Assembly (NCBI RefSeq): GCF_003007785.1
Contig: NZ_PXOH01000008.1
Coordinates: 62,001 to 126,000 of the forward strand
Source of the DNA: Aphanothece hegewaldii CCALA 016
GTDB taxonomy: Bacteria > Cyanobacteriota > Cyanobacteriia > Cyanobacteriales > Microcystaceae
DNA: 64,000 bases
Direction: 5' to 3'
Shown here: in pieces, positions 47,024 through 56,815 of the stretch
How the letters are laid out: every line of letters begins with the position of its first letter
How positions within the stretch are numbered: position 1 is the first letter of the stretch
The notes under the pieces: generated by a model
The model's database searches: none
Told to the model about the DNA's origin: nothing
The model's input: only the letters and a program-made list of their open reading frames with translations
Program-made: the position numbers and the translations under genes

Positions 47024-48715
47024 CTATTTCAGGATGCCCCAACTTTGTAATCGTTCCTTGACGGCTTCTATAGGAACGGCAATCCCACAACCCAGTTGAA
47101 GAGAAGATTCTATAATGTCTGGTGGCGGTGAATTTGGGCAGTAGAGTCCAGCTTGTGAGACTAAACCAACGACTTGATTAGACGGGGTGAGAACGGGACC
47201 ACCTGAAAAACCAGAAGCTAACTTAATAGCCATCATAACTTGTTGTTCATTGACTTGAAGCACAGTACCTTTAGCTAAAACCCAATCTCCTGTAGTAATT
47301 GGATTTCCGATCACTTTCACGGGTAAATCAGTAATACCAACCGTAGAAGCAAGAGTAAACGGTTTAATATCATTGGGTAGGTTATCCACTTCTAAAACGG
47401 CTAAATCAATCCAATCCTCTTGGGGTGCAACTTTAATGATTTTAGCGTTTTGACGGCGGCGAATTTGTCCCTTTTCAGGTGTGCTATAAAATTCTACGGC
47501 AATGCGACTCGCTTGCTTCAGTGTTTTTTCTGAGTCGATGACGACGTGACGATTAGTCACAATCCATGCTTTATTATTTTCGCGTTTAACAATCCAACCT
47601 GTACCAATACTATTAAATGAATCACCTAGAGCAAAAATTTTAACAATTGAGCGTTTGGTTTGAACTAAAGGATCGATTCGAGTACTGGGTAATTGTTCGG
47701 GCATATTTAGAACATTGGGATTGTTCCGAACAGCCAAACCTCTCTCTAATTCAATTGCATAAACTCTCGCTTCGACTAATTCTGGATTAAGACGATAAGC
47801 TTGTTGACATCGTTTTAAGGCTAATTCGTATTGTTTGAGATTGAGTTGTGATAAACAAAGATTTTGGTAAATTTTAGCATTTTTGGGCGCATATTGTAAG
47901 GCTTTTTCGTAGGCTTCATTCGCTTGACCAATTTCTTTTTGTTTATACAATGCTTCACCCAATAGGTTATATAATTCTCCGTTTTTGGGTTCTATAGTAA
48001 TCGCTTGTAAATAATATTCGATGGCTTGTTGAGTTAATCCTAATTCTTGGTAGGTTTGTCCTAAATATTGAGATATTTTAGGATCATATGGCTTTAGGGC
48101 TAGAGCTTTTTTATACATTTCTTCTGCTTGTTGTAATTCTTTCTGTTGTCGATATATAGTCCCTAAAGCGATATAAGATTCTAAATGCTCTGAATCAATA
48201 CTAATTACTTTTTCATAATTTTTACGTGCTTTTTCCCATAATTTTTGTTTTAAATAATAATTTCCTAAACCTAAATAAGCTTCTAAATAAAAAGGTTCTA
48301 ATTGAATCGATTTCTCATAAGCAAAAGTTGCTTCTTCATAAGAAAATTTTTTAATAAAAGTATCGCCTAATTCTTTTAGAGCAACGGCCGCATCAGAATT
48401 AGATTCTAGATTGGGGTTAATTTGAAACGCTTGTTGATAACTGGCTAAAGCATCAAAAAATAAACCTTCTTGTTGCTGAACTTGGGCTAATTTAAGATAA
48501 GTTGTTGCAGAATTAAAATTAAAGTGTAGGGCGGATTGATAGGCGGCGATCGCTTTTTGCCTTTCTCCTTTGGCGCTGAACTGTTCACCTTGAATTCGAT
48601 ACACTGTAAACAGTCCATAGATCGAACCAAAGGGTAAAGCAATGAGCAACGGTACAACAATTAAAAGCTTTCTAACCCAAGATGAGGATTTTTTGGTCGA
48701 GCGACGTGCTTTCAC
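47024..48715 (-). CDS. TPR-repeat protein fused to a trypsin-like serine protease
   Basis: 563 residues. A membrane anchor (LLIVVPLLIALPFGSIYGLF) is followed by about eight tetratricopeptide repeats (about 40-310; e.g. YEKSIQLEPFYLEAYLGLGN) and an S1C-type protease domain (about 335-560). The triad is His in IVTNRHVV, Asp in WIDLAVLEV and Ser in ASGFSGGPVL, all intact. Topology puts the protease on the periplasmic side. Start is a GTG at 48715 with no ribosome site, only 11 bp from the divergent adaptor start. Confidence 0.85.
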   Translation of the reverse strand: MKARRSTKKSSSWVRKLLIVVPLLIALPFGSIYGLFTVYRIQGEQFSAKGERQKAIAAYQSALHFNFNSATTYLKLAQVQQQEGLFFDALASYQQAFQINPNLESNSDAAVALKELGDTFIKKFSYEEATFAYEKSIQLEPFYLEAYLGLGNYYLKQKLWEKARKNYEKVISIDSEHLESYIALGTIYRQQKELQQAEEMYKKALALKPYDPKISQYLGQTYQELGLTQQAIEYYLQAITIEPKNGELYNLLGEALYKQKEIGQANEAYEKALQYAPKNAKIYQNLCLSQLNLKQYELALKRCQQAYRLNPELVEARVYAIELERGLAVRNNPNVLNMPEQLPSTRIDPLVQTKRSIVKIFALGDSFNSIGTGWIVKRENNKAWIVTNRHVVIDSEKTLKQASRIAVEFYSTPEKGQIRRRQNAKIIKVAPQEDWIDLAVLEVDNLPNDIKPFTLASTVGITDLPVKVIGNPITTGDWVLAKGTVLQVNEQQVMMAIKLASGFSGGPVLTPSNQVVGLVSQAGLYCPNSPPPDIIESSLQLGCGIAVPIEAVKERLQSWGILK

Positions 48716-48726
48716 AAGGAATTTTT

Positions 48727-50001
48727 ATGTTATTGGAAAATAAACGAGAAAAATCAATGAATTCTGGAAATTTAAACAATAAGCTAGGTTATCTACTAAC
48801 TATTATTGTAGTTTTTTTAGCCGGATGTGCGACAACAAAAGATCAATCCGCTTCAACAAAAGAGCAAAATAAGACAACAGCCGTTGATGTAGCGATCGCA
48901 CGTACGGGGAACTTATCTTCTAATTTAAACTATACGGGTAGCACACGACCGATTCAAGAAGTCTCAGTGCGTTCTCAAGTTGAAGGGCGTTTACTCAATT
49001 TAGCGGTAGATATTGGGGATAGAGTGCAAAAAGGTCAACGTTTGGGGCAAATTGATGATAGCATTCTTGCCACCCAAGTTTTAGAACAAAAAGCCCAACT
49101 CGCGGCACTAGAAACCGAACTCTCTAGAGCTAGAATACAAGTGAATAATGCTCGGCTAGAAGTCGAACGTCTGAAAATTGAAAATCAGCAAGCGAAAAAT
49201 GATGCAGCAAGATTAACTCTTTTAGCCCGTGAAGGTGCAATCCCTAAACAACAAGCGGAAGTAGCTGTAACAAATGCTAAAACGTCGGGACAAGCTATTT
49301 TAATCGCACTTGAAGAAATCCGCATTGAAGAAAAAGCCGCCGCTAATATTCTAAACCGAATTGCTGCACAAAAATCCGTTTTAGCCCAACAGCAAAGAAA
49401 ACAATCTTTTGCTCAAATTGTTTCCCCCATTACAGGTGTTGTTATTGAAAAAGTTAGCCAACCTGGAGACTTAATTACTGCTGGTGGAGAAATTATTAAA
49501 TTAGGCGATTTTAGACAAATTAAAGTGATTATCCCTGTATCTGAATTAGAAATCGAACAAATACGCTCTGGAAAAAGTGTAAACATTAAATTAGATGCGT
49601 TTCCCAATAAAACGTTTACGGGATATGTAAGCAGAATTAGTCCAATTGCCCAGTCTGTAACTCGTAATGTTCCTGTTGAAATTATTATTGATAATCCCGA
49701 ACAACAAATTAATGGAGGTTTATTAGCAAGAGTTAGCTTTTCTAATAGTAATTCAAAACAAGTTATTGTCCCAGAATCGGCGCTGAGTGAAGAATCAGGA
49801 AAAACCGTTATTTATCGCGTTCAAACCAATGAACAAGAGTCCTCATCTGAGGTTGTACAGCAAACTGTACAGGTTGGTCAACGCAATAACGGAAAAGTGG
49901 CTATTCTAGAGGGTATTAAACCAGGAGAACGCTTTGTTGTGAAAAGCAGCAAACCTTTAAAAGATGGTGAGCAAGTAAATTTAAGTATTCTTTCGGAATG
50001 A
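48727..50001 (+). CDS. RND efflux periplasmic adaptor (membrane fusion) lipoprotein
   Basis: 424 residues from the ATG at 48727, supported by AAGGA at 48716-48720. A lipobox (VVFLAGCATT) marks a lipoprotein. The barrel-sandwich (EVSVRSQVEGRLLNLAVDIG, GVVIEKVSQPGDLITAGGEI) flanks a long coiled coil (about 100-200), and a beta-barrel and membrane-proximal domain follow. These adaptors link an RND pump to an outer-membrane channel. No RND pump gene follows, because the next gene is on the opposite strand. Confidence 0.88.
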   Translation: MLLENKREKSMNSGNLNNKLGYLLTIIVVFLAGCATTKDQSASTKEQNKTTAVDVAIARTGNLSSNLNYTGSTRPIQEVSVRSQVEGRLLNLAVDIGDRVQKGQRLGQIDDSILATQVLEQKAQLAALETELSRARIQVNNARLEVERLKIENQQAKNDAARLTLLAREGAIPKQQAEVAVTNAKTSGQAILIALEEIRIEEKAAANILNRIAAQKSVLAQQQRKQSFAQIVSPITGVVIEKVSQPGDLITAGGEIIKLGDFRQIKVIIPVSELEIEQIRSGKSVNIKLDAFPNKTFTGYVSRISPIAQSVTRNVPVEIIIDNPEQQINGGLLARVSFSNSNSKQVIVPESALSEESGKTVIYRVQTNEQESSSEVVQQTVQVGQRNNGKVAILEGIKPGERFVVKSSKPLKDGEQVNLSILSE

Positions 50002-50010
50002 GCGATCGTC

Positions 50011-50859
50011 TTAGATAGTATTTATACTTAAACTGACATTCATCTGAGACTGTACTTTTGAGCCGATAAAAGTACCACTAATGGGAGTTGCTCCTCTAGG
50101 TATACGCGCTGCGGCTAGTGCCACATGAGCATCGGCAACCGCTTGCCCCCGTGTTTGGTCATAACCTCGCCATCCTCCACCTGGTATATAAACTTCAGCC
50201 CAAGCATGGAGATAGCGCCGTTCATTGATTCTAGGGACACTACGCGCTTGATAACCACTGACAAAACGACAAGCAAAACCTTGTTGGCGACAAATAGCCA
50301 TAAATAAAACCGCCATATCGCGGCAAGCACCCCGTTTTTTACTTAGGGTCATTTCTGGTGATTGAGGGCTTCCTGTTTCGCGGATTTCGCTTTTAATTTC
50401 GTTATATATATATTGATTAACGACTTCTAAAAAAGGCAAGGCTTCAAATTTAGCCAATGTCGCTAACTCGTTGGATAATTCTATGATTTTTAGTTCTGGT
50501 ATTTCTGTAGTCAAATAGGGGGTTAAATGTTCTTTTAATTCTTCAGAATAATTGATTGGCCATTGCTCAAAGTGGGTTTCTGGGAAATAATCAAAAGGAT
50601 TACGGCGCAAAGTTTCTAGGCTGAAACGAGTTGTTATGTTTAAATGGGTTGTTGGCTCATCAAACCAAGTCCGCGTTACTATATTTCCTTCTAAATCCAT
50701 TAAACTTGTCATTAAACGGGGTGTTGGTTCAATGACGCATTCAAAGTTTAATAGGTGTTGACTCCCGTCTCCTCGCGGTTGCAGTCGTATGGTTTGCGGC
50801 CCCAAAGACACTGGATTACTATAGGTGTAACTCGTTAAGTGTTCTATTTCAAATCGCAT
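50011..50859 (-). CDS. Transglutaminase-like protease family protein (first of a pair)
   Basis: 282 residues. N-terminal beta domain MRFEIEHLTSYTYSNPVSLG (transglutaminase-N family) is followed by the catalytic core: Cys in KKRGACRDMAVLFMAICR, His in YLHAWAEVYIPGGGWRGYD and Asp in the following strand. Proteins of this kind are predicted peptidases acting on cell-wall or storage peptides; no signal peptide is seen. The second transglutaminase lies 34 bp upstream on the same strand. Confidence 0.85.
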   Translation of the reverse strand: MRFEIEHLTSYTYSNPVSLGPQTIRLQPRGDGSQHLLNFECVIEPTPRLMTSLMDLEGNIVTRTWFDEPTTHLNITTRFSLETLRRNPFDYFPETHFEQWPINYSEELKEHLTPYLTTEIPELKIIELSNELATLAKFEALPFLEVVNQYIYNEIKSEIRETGSPQSPEMTLSKKRGACRDMAVLFMAICRQQGFACRFVSGYQARSVPRINERRYLHAWAEVYIPGGGWRGYDQTRGQAVADAHVALAAARIPRGATPISGTFIGSKVQSQMNVSLSINTI

Positions 50860-50893
50860 GAGCTAAATTTTCCTTACTCCACACACCATCTTA

Positions 50894-51751
50894 CTAAGCA
50901 GCCATTGGCTTAAGTCTTGAATTTTTAGTGGCTTTTTCCCATGTATTCGGAATTTCATCAGCCCAGACTTTAAATTCTACTAATTCGTAGGCTCCAAAAG
51001 ATGTCATCAATGCTACATCAGCCGCATCACGCCCACGAGCCATCAAGATTCGCCCAATACGAGGCACGTTATGACGAGCATCAAAAGTATACCATTGTCC
51101 ATCAAGAAACACTTCAAACCATGCGTGAAAATCCATCGAAAAGGGTAAAGGTTCGACTCGAATATCACCCAAATATCCAGCAGCATAACGCGCAGGAATA
51201 TTTAAACAGCGACAAAATGTTAAAGCAAGATGGGCAAAGTCTCGACAAACTCCAGTACGATCGGTATAAACTTGATATGCGGTTTTACCTACATTAGTAT
51301 AAGCGTACCCATATTGTATATTTTCGTGAACCCAATCACAGATTGCTTGAACTCGCGGCCATCCTGGGGTAATATTTCCGAACAATTGCCACGCTATTTC
51401 ACTGAGTTGATCGACTTCACAATAACGACTACCTAACAAGTATTGTAGTGTTTGAGGTGGTAAATCTTGTATGTTGTGTTGAATGGCTTGCGGGTTAATA
51501 AGATCAGGTTTGCCGCTATCTTCTATAATCGTATCATTCCACATCCGCAATTGACCCGCAGGTGCAATAATTCGACCACAACGATTCCCAAAATGATCGA
51601 TATATTCTTGAATAGAAATATCTGGCTCTAGTCTAATTCGATCAGGCTTTTTTAAATCCCCGACTCGTGATGGATAAGTATAGAGCATGAGGTGCATCGG
51701 CACAGGTGCAGGAGACTCTATAACAATGTTATAACCAATTTTAATCAACAT
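50894..51751 (-). CDS. Transglutaminase-like protease family protein (second of a pair)
   Basis: 285 residues from the ATG at 51751; an upstream in-frame ATG at 51796 is less likely. The catalytic core has Cys in DRTGVCRDFAHLALTFCR, His in SMDFHAWFEVFLDGQW and Asp in YTFDARHNVPRIGR, with RARGRDAADVALM-like tail ARGRDAADVALMTSFG. Co-transcribed with the other transglutaminase gene in all likelihood, as cyanobacterial genomes often pair them. Substrates are unknown. Confidence 0.83.
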   Translation of the reverse strand: MLIKIGYNIVIESPAPVPMHLMLYTYPSRVGDLKKPDRIRLEPDISIQEYIDHFGNRCGRIIAPAGQLRMWNDTIIEDSGKPDLINPQAIQHNIQDLPPQTLQYLLGSRYCEVDQLSEIAWQLFGNITPGWPRVQAICDWVHENIQYGYAYTNVGKTAYQVYTDRTGVCRDFAHLALTFCRCLNIPARYAAGYLGDIRVEPLPFSMDFHAWFEVFLDGQWYTFDARHNVPRIGRILMARGRDAADVALMTSFGAYELVEFKVWADEIPNTWEKATKNSRLKPMAA

Positions 51752-51998
51752 GAGTTTAAGCGAGCTTTTTTGAAAACTACATTGAGTTTTCAACAATTGA
51801 TGTCATATTAATTAACCTAACAATTTCATTGATCAGAGTTGGTAGATCTAAAGGCTGAAATACTTTTACCTATAAAGAAAGACTTTAGATTGTCAGCTTA
51901 TACATCGGAACCTGTGACCTTATGCTAGGGTCAAAGAATTGCAGTGTCTAGCAATTTTATGCCTACACCGATAAAAATATTTGACTATACGAGATCAT

Positions 51999-53255
51999 AT
52001 GAAACTTAGGAACTCTCTCCACCTAGCAGCCTTATTTACCTTTACAGTATCTTCTATTGCTCCTTGTATTCCGACTCAAGCGCAAGGTACAACTTTTGAA
52101 GAACAAGAAGTCGAGCAAACACAAGTTATTGCGATCGCTCGTCCTTTTGGTGATAATAAGTATGATTTACTGGTTATTGAGCAAATACCCGAAAAACAAC
52201 AGTGTTGGAGTGAAACGGGTACCGCTCCCGCAATTGTTGACCCACTTTTGCTGAATTTCGACTTTACAGGAATCTGCCGACGTGCTACCGATAGTAATGG
52301 ATACTCGATTCGTTTGGATGGTCAAGATTTAGGTCTAAGCTACATCCTGAGACTCGTTGAGCGCAATGGTGAGTTATTACTTGTTGGAACGCCCCGTATT
52401 CCTAATATGCCAGAAATCGTTTTAGGTCGCACGAGAGGAGTACAGCGAAATTTTATGAAAGTCGTCTTAGATCCAGGCTGGAAGTTTTCTAAGCGAGCTT
52501 TTGGGGGTAAACAGGTGGGTCATTTCTATTTTAGTGGCAATAGCATCGAAATCGCCGCCGCATCGGGACAAATACCCCCTGTACCACCTTCTGATCCTGT
52601 TTCGGTAGCAAGTTTCAAAGATATCAATGATGATATTTATAAGTCGGAAATCGAAAAAGCCGTCGCTCTCGGTTTTGTTGCTGGTTTTAAGGAAGATAAT
52701 ACGTTCCGTCCCGAAATTCCTGTTACTAGAGAACAATTGGTATCAATTGCGATCGATGCGATGAATACAGTTGTTAAAATTGATTTAGAGGCGACTGCAA
52801 CCAGTCCAAGTCCTTTTTCTGATGTTGCTGATGATCGATGGAGTGCCAAAAAAATTAAATGGGCGCAACAGAATAATATTGTAGCAGGAAAAGCGGCGGG
52901 ACAGTTTCAACCCACTGACCCGATTACACGGGCGGAATTGATGGTTATTTTACGCAAAGTGAGCGAATATTTGAAGATGCAGACTACACAATCTGCTGAA
53001 CTTGTTGCGAATAAACCACCGATGGCTTTTTCGGATATTTCAGGACATTGGGCGCAAAATATTATTACTCAAATGTCGAGTTTTTGTGGTGTTGCGTCTC
53101 CTCTCAATGAGCAAGGTGATGTTTTTGCACCGAATGAACCTGCTAACCGTAATTATGCTGCAGCCGCCATGATTAGAAGTTTAGATTGTGTGAAAGGAAA
53201 CACACCAACTACACCGACTACGCCGACTACACCAATTACGCCAAATAGTCCCTAA
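51999..53255 (+). CDS. S-layer-homology (SLH) protein with DUF3747-like domain
   Basis: 418 residues from the ATG at 51999. A signal peptide (LHLAALFTFTVSSIAPCIPT, cleavage after AQA) precedes a beta-rich domain of about 150 residues with two paired cysteines (QQCWSETG and FTGICRRATDS), typical of DUF3747. Then follow three SLH modules (VASFKDINDDIYKSEIEKAV, SPFSDVADDRWSAKKIKWAQ, MAFSDISGHWAQNIITQMSS) that anchor to wall polymers, and a Thr/Pro repeat tail. Surface protein. Confidence 0.85.
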   Translation: MKLRNSLHLAALFTFTVSSIAPCIPTQAQGTTFEEQEVEQTQVIAIARPFGDNKYDLLVIEQIPEKQQCWSETGTAPAIVDPLLLNFDFTGICRRATDSNGYSIRLDGQDLGLSYILRLVERNGELLLVGTPRIPNMPEIVLGRTRGVQRNFMKVVLDPGWKFSKRAFGGKQVGHFYFSGNSIEIAAASGQIPPVPPSDPVSVASFKDINDDIYKSEIEKAVALGFVAGFKEDNTFRPEIPVTREQLVSIAIDAMNTVVKIDLEATATSPSPFSDVADDRWSAKKIKWAQQNNIVAGKAAGQFQPTDPITRAELMVILRKVSEYLKMQTTQSAELVANKPPMAFSDISGHWAQNIITQMSSFCGVASPLNEQGDVFAPNEPANRNYAAAAMIRSLDCVKGNTPTTPTTPTTPITPNSP

Positions 53256-53286
53256 AATGAACTGATAAAGTAATTATTAAGATTGC

Positions 53287-53463
53287 CAGTGAATAAATTC
53301 ACTGTCTCATAGCCGAAGTCCTACGGGACTTACAAGCCGCGCCCACAGGTGGCGCGGACAGTCCCTCATTAAAATGGGCTAAAAACTAAATCTTTAGTCG
53401 GTTTCAACCGACTGTAGAGACGCGCCATGGCGCGTCTCTACGAGACAGGGATTTTAATCCCTG
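53287..53463. repeat. Array of back-to-back perfect hairpins between convergent genes
   Basis: In 177 bp: CAGTGAAT/ATTCACTG (53287-53304), AAGTCC/GGACTT with a TACG loop (53316-53331), CCGCGCC/GGCGCGG (53337-53357), AGTCGGTT/AACCGACT (53396-53413), a perfect 28-bp palindrome GTAGAGACGCGCCA/TGGCGCGTCTCTAC (53414-53441) and CAGGGATT/AATCCCTG (53446-53463). Most loops are 0-4 nt. Each has the look of a dispersed cyanobacterial repeat. A transcript from either side would fold into a row of stems. Confidence 0.9.
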
Positions 53464-53486
53464 GCATACTGGCATACTGGCATACT
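53463..53486. repeat. 8-bp tandem repeat GGCATACT, three copies
   Basis: GGCATACT occurs three times without interruption, then GGCGG, at the 3' edge of the HAD phosphatase gene. It is probably a replication-slippage tract. Confidence 0.9.
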
Positions 53487-53492
53487 GGCGGA

Positions 53493-54140
53493 CTAATAAA
53501 CCAACTGTTTTAACTTGAAATCGGTAAAATCTTGTATAAGCCATTTTGCGCCCGCTTTGAGTAAATCTTCTGCTGGGTGTGTCGATAAAACACCAATGGT
53601 TAAAATTCCTGCACCTACAGCCGATTTAATGCCCGATGGAGAATCTTCAAAAGCGATCGCATTTTCTTTCGCTATCCCCAATTTCTCTAATGTTATCTGA
53701 TAGGGAATCGGATCGGGTTTAGCTTTTGGTAATTCTTCCCCTAAAACGACGACTGAAAAAGTGTCAGATAATCCTAAAGCATTTAACATAAAATCTGCAT
53801 TTGCTTTCGGTGCATTGGTGACTAAAGCGAGTTGTAAGTTTTGATTTTTTGCCCAGTCTAAATACTCGACTAAACCGGGTAATGGTTTCATTAAATTGGT
53901 TGCTAATTCCCGAAAATAGCTTTCTTTTTCGTCTGCGAGTTTAATTGCTTCATCTGGTGAGAGTTGAGGTAAGATATCTTTGATAATCTGAGGATTATGT
54001 TTCCCCGAAATATGATAATCATAAAAATCTTGATCAATTTCTAAACCATATCGCTGTAATATTTCCTGCCAGCTTGAAAAATGTATTGGGTTCGTATCGG
54101 CTAAAGTTCCATCTAAGTCAAAAAGAAGGGCTGACAGCAT
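53493..54140 (-). CDS. HAD-family phosphatase, beta-phosphoglucomutase-like
   Basis: 215 residues. LLFDLDGTLADTNPIHFSSW (motif I, two Asp), LVTNAPKA (motif II Thr), KAKPDPIPYQ (motif III Lys) and IAFEDSPSGIKSAVGAG (motif IV) are complete. The alpha-helical cap (about 15-85) puts it in the subclass I group of beta-phosphoglucomutase and phosphoglycolate phosphatase. The substrate cannot be told from sequence. Confidence 0.88.
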   Translation of the reverse strand: MLSALLFDLDGTLADTNPIHFSSWQEILQRYGLEIDQDFYDYHISGKHNPQIIKDILPQLSPDEAIKLADEKESYFRELATNLMKPLPGLVEYLDWAKNQNLQLALVTNAPKANADFMLNALGLSDTFSVVVLGEELPKAKPDPIPYQITLEKLGIAKENAIAFEDSPSGIKSAVGAGILTIGVLSTHPAEDLLKAGAKWLIQDFTDFKLKQLVY

Positions 54141-54223
54141 AAAAGTTACAGGAGTTAGTTTACAGGTTATAGGGTACAGGGTTTAATTTAATTTGTCATG
54201 TTTCCCCGTACCCTCTTAGTAGC

Positions 54224-55660
54224 TTAGGCTGCGACGTCAGATTCGGCGCGTTTGAACGCTTCGTCTAACACTTCTGAAAGCGTCGGATGAGCATGAATAT
54301 TAAATGATAAAGTTTGTACAGAACGACGTTGGGCGATCGCATTAGCGGCCTCTTGAATTAAATCTGACGCATGAATCCCAATAATATGTACTCCTAATAA
54401 TTCTCCGGTATCTTTGCGATAAACGACTTTGGCCATTCCTTCGGTTTCCCCTTCGGCTAGAGCCTTGGAATTGCCTTTAAAATACGTTTTGGCGGTCGCT
54501 ACTGCAAAACCTTCTTTTTCCCCTAATTCTCTGGCTTGGGGTTCTGTAAGCCCAACATAGCTAATCTCAGGATGGGTAAAGGCGGCGGCTGGTATACTCC
54601 GATAATCGATGGTTTTGTGACGACCGCAAATATTTTCGACGGCGATCACACCTTGTCCTGATGCGGCATGAGCTAACATCATTTTACCTGTAGCATCGCC
54701 CACCGCCCACAAATGGGGTATCGGTTCACCTTCTTTTAAAACTGCCATGCGATCGTCTACTGGAATAAAACCCCGTCTGTCGATGGTAACACCAACGTTT
54801 TCTAGTCCGAGATTTTTCGTCGCGGGAATGCGTCCTGTAGCTACTAAACAAGCATCAACTTCAATGGTATCAATAATTTCTTTGGTCTTCATATCAGCCA
54901 ATTCAATAACCACAGGTGTACCGGGTTTCACGGTTTTGGCTAATACACCGACATGAGTTTCTATATCTCGTGGTTTAATTAAAATACGTTCGGCTAATTT
55001 TGAGATATCGGGATCAAAACCAGGCATGAGGGTGTCTAAAGCTTCAATCATGGTGACTTCAGATCCTAAAGCGGTGTAAATGTCAGAGAATTCTAACCCG
55101 ATATAACCACTGCCAATAATTGCCACCCATTGGGGAACGCTTTCTAGTTTAACTGCTTCATCACTGGTAAATACTGTTTGATGATCGATTTCTATTCCTG
55201 GGGGTACGAAGGGAATTGATCCAGGACAAAGCATGATATTACAAGCAGTAATAATCTTTTCGCCACTATCACTCAGTACGCTGACTTTGTGAATGTCAAT
55301 GACTTTACCCCAACCTTTGATCATATCGACATTGAGGCGTTTTAAACTATTGGTTAGATCACCACGTATTTTATTAACTAAGTTAGTGGCATGATTAGCG
55401 ATCGCTCCTTCATCAAATCGAATATCTTTAACTTGAATCCCTAAACCATTAAGATGAGAAGTATCTTTTAATTCTCTGACTTTACCAGACGCGGCGAGTA
55501 GAGCTTTAGAAGGGATACAGCCTCGGTTGACGCAGGTTCCCCCCATGTCTTTCGCTTCAATGATAGCGGTTTTTAGTCCACATTTGACGGCGTGTAATGC
55601 TGCACCATGACCCCCCACGCCAGCCCCTATAATGACTAAATCGTAATCAAACTCACTCAT
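54224..55660 (-). CDS. lpdA: Dihydrolipoyl dehydrogenase (E3)
   Basis: 478 residues. The FAD site [20 protein letters not shown], the redox disulfide [16 protein letters not shown], the NAD(H) site [24 protein letters not shown] and the C-terminal His-Glu pair in [14 protein letters not shown] are all present. It re-oxidises dihydrolipoamide of the pyruvate dehydrogenase complex and glycine cleavage system. The genes of E1 and E2 are not near. An RGCIPSK-type E3 of the cyanobacterial form. Confidence 0.93.
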   Translation of the reverse strand: MSEFDYDLVIIGAGVGGHGAALHAVKCGLKTAIIEAKDMGGTCVNRGCIPSKALLAASGKVRELKDTSHLNGLGIQVKDIRFDEGAIANHATNLVNKIRGDLTNSLKRLNVDMIKGWGKVIDIHKVSVLSDSGEKIITACNIMLCPGSIPFVPPGIEIDHQTVFTSDEAVKLESVPQWVAIIGSGYIGLEFSDIYTALGSEVTMIEALDTLMPGFDPDISKLAERILIKPRDIETHVGVLAKTVKPGTPVVIELADMKTKEIIDTIEVDACLVATGRIPATKNLGLENVGVTIDRRGFIPVDDRMAVLKEGEPIPHLWAVGDATGKMMLAHAASGQGVIAVENICGRHKTIDYRSIPAAAFTHPEISYVGLTEPQARELGEKEGFAVATAKTYFKGNSKALAEGETEGMAKVVYRKDTGELLGVHIIGIHASDLIQEAANAIAQRRSVQTLSFNIHAHPTLSEVLDEAFKRAESDVAA

Positions 55661-55725
55661 ATTGTCTCCTAATATTTTTCTTTCGATTATTTATTGTAAT
55701 GGTTCGTTGATGGTCACTCTTTATT

Positions 55726-56154
55726 TTATTTTTCGCCACAATAGCTATTAATTTTCTCGCCGACTTCCCGTTCTAATTGTCCTGCTTTTTTGACTTTTTC
55801 TTGGGCTGATTTAGCGGCTAGACGATCTTTGGTTTCCCAGACTTTAATAATTTCTCGTGTGGCTGTGGCATAGTCGAGATAGACTTGAGCAAATAATGCT
55901 TTATAATTTTTCAGTTGGTCATCATTTACTTTTAAGTCTTTCATTTCGTCGGCAGCTTGTTCAATTTTATCAGCCGCTAAAAGCCATGTTTTTTTATCGA
56001 CTTCTTGACCACTTTTTGTTAAAGATTGTGTTTCTTTTTGAACTTCGTTAGCGATACGATAAATTTTCTGACACTGAAATGATTTTGTTTCGGTACAGCT
56101 TGTCAGTAAATAACCAAGGAAACTAATCGACAAAAAACGGATGACTAACTTCAT
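55726..56154 (-). CDS. Putative lipoprotein of unknown function
   Basis: 142 residues. A lipobox at about residue 20 (YLLTSCTE) predicts lipid modification after export. The mature part is almost wholly helical and charged (ANEVQKETQSLTKSGQEVDK, KVKKAGQLEREVGEKIN) with Cys at 28 and near the C-terminus (NSYCGEK). No family recognised. It lies 65 bp upstream of lpdA on the same strand. Confidence 0.55.
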   Translation of the reverse strand: MKLVIRFLSISFLGYLLTSCTETKSFQCQKIYRIANEVQKETQSLTKSGQEVDKKTWLLAADKIEQAADEMKDLKVNDDQLKNYKALFAQVYLDYATATREIIKVWETKDRLAAKSAQEKVKKAGQLEREVGEKINSYCGEK

Positions 56155-56815
56155 TTTACCGAGTTTGAGCTAAATTAACTACTTTCTAAAAAATTTCCTG
56201 ACAAATTGAATTTCATTGCTTGAAAAACATCTGTCTTTATTATTCTATCTCATTCCTAGAAAATAGACTGACTCGAAGATATTGTCAAACCTGACTAAAA
56301 ATCTATATCTTCTCATACCAGATATTAATGACCAACAAAGCCAATCAAGAAAAGATTATATTTGATTTTTCATGTTTTCCTAAATAGATATTCTTTTAAA
56401 TTCACCTTTAAAAATCTTTTTACCATAGTATTTTGTCTATTTTTGCTTGACTCAAAACTTTTTTATAATTTGGAAATTAGCGAAAAAGCAAGTTAAAATA
56501 GAATATATGTACCAAATAGCGACCCTCTCATGATCGACTTTGGCGGCAAATCGCCCATTACTAAAGGCAGAAAAGGAATTAGAGATCGAATCTTAAGAGT
56601 AACCCTATCCTTAAAGCTTAAAGCTATGTTACATTTCTTTAATGAGGGTGTACCTCACTTGACTCCCTGAAAAGCTATTTAGGCTTTCCAGAAGAGCAAC
56701 GCTATAGTACCCTAAACAAATTCTGACTTGACGCTGATCCCGTTTGTCAGATAGCCTATAAGATTAGCCAAAAAATAGATCAATTCACCGAAATCTACAG
56801 CAACCTCTAGACTCA
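56155..56815. other. 661-bp non-coding region upstream of petB
   Basis: No supported gene. A 46-codon frame at 56530-56670 begins MIDFGGKSPITKGRKG but shows no family and no ribosome site. The last part must hold the petBD promoter and leader. The length is large for this compact genome, so a small RNA or a decayed gene is possible. Confidence 0.5.

Noticed and set aside
53463..53486. Possible CRISPR-like repeat tract
   Set aside because: Three 8-bp units without spacers, and no cas gene in the window; the same holds for the tandem repeats at 18434 and 22371.
56530..56670. A 46-codon frame upstream of petB (MIDFGGKSPITKGRKG start)
   Set aside because: No ribosome site, no family likeness, and it is one of many short frames in the gap.
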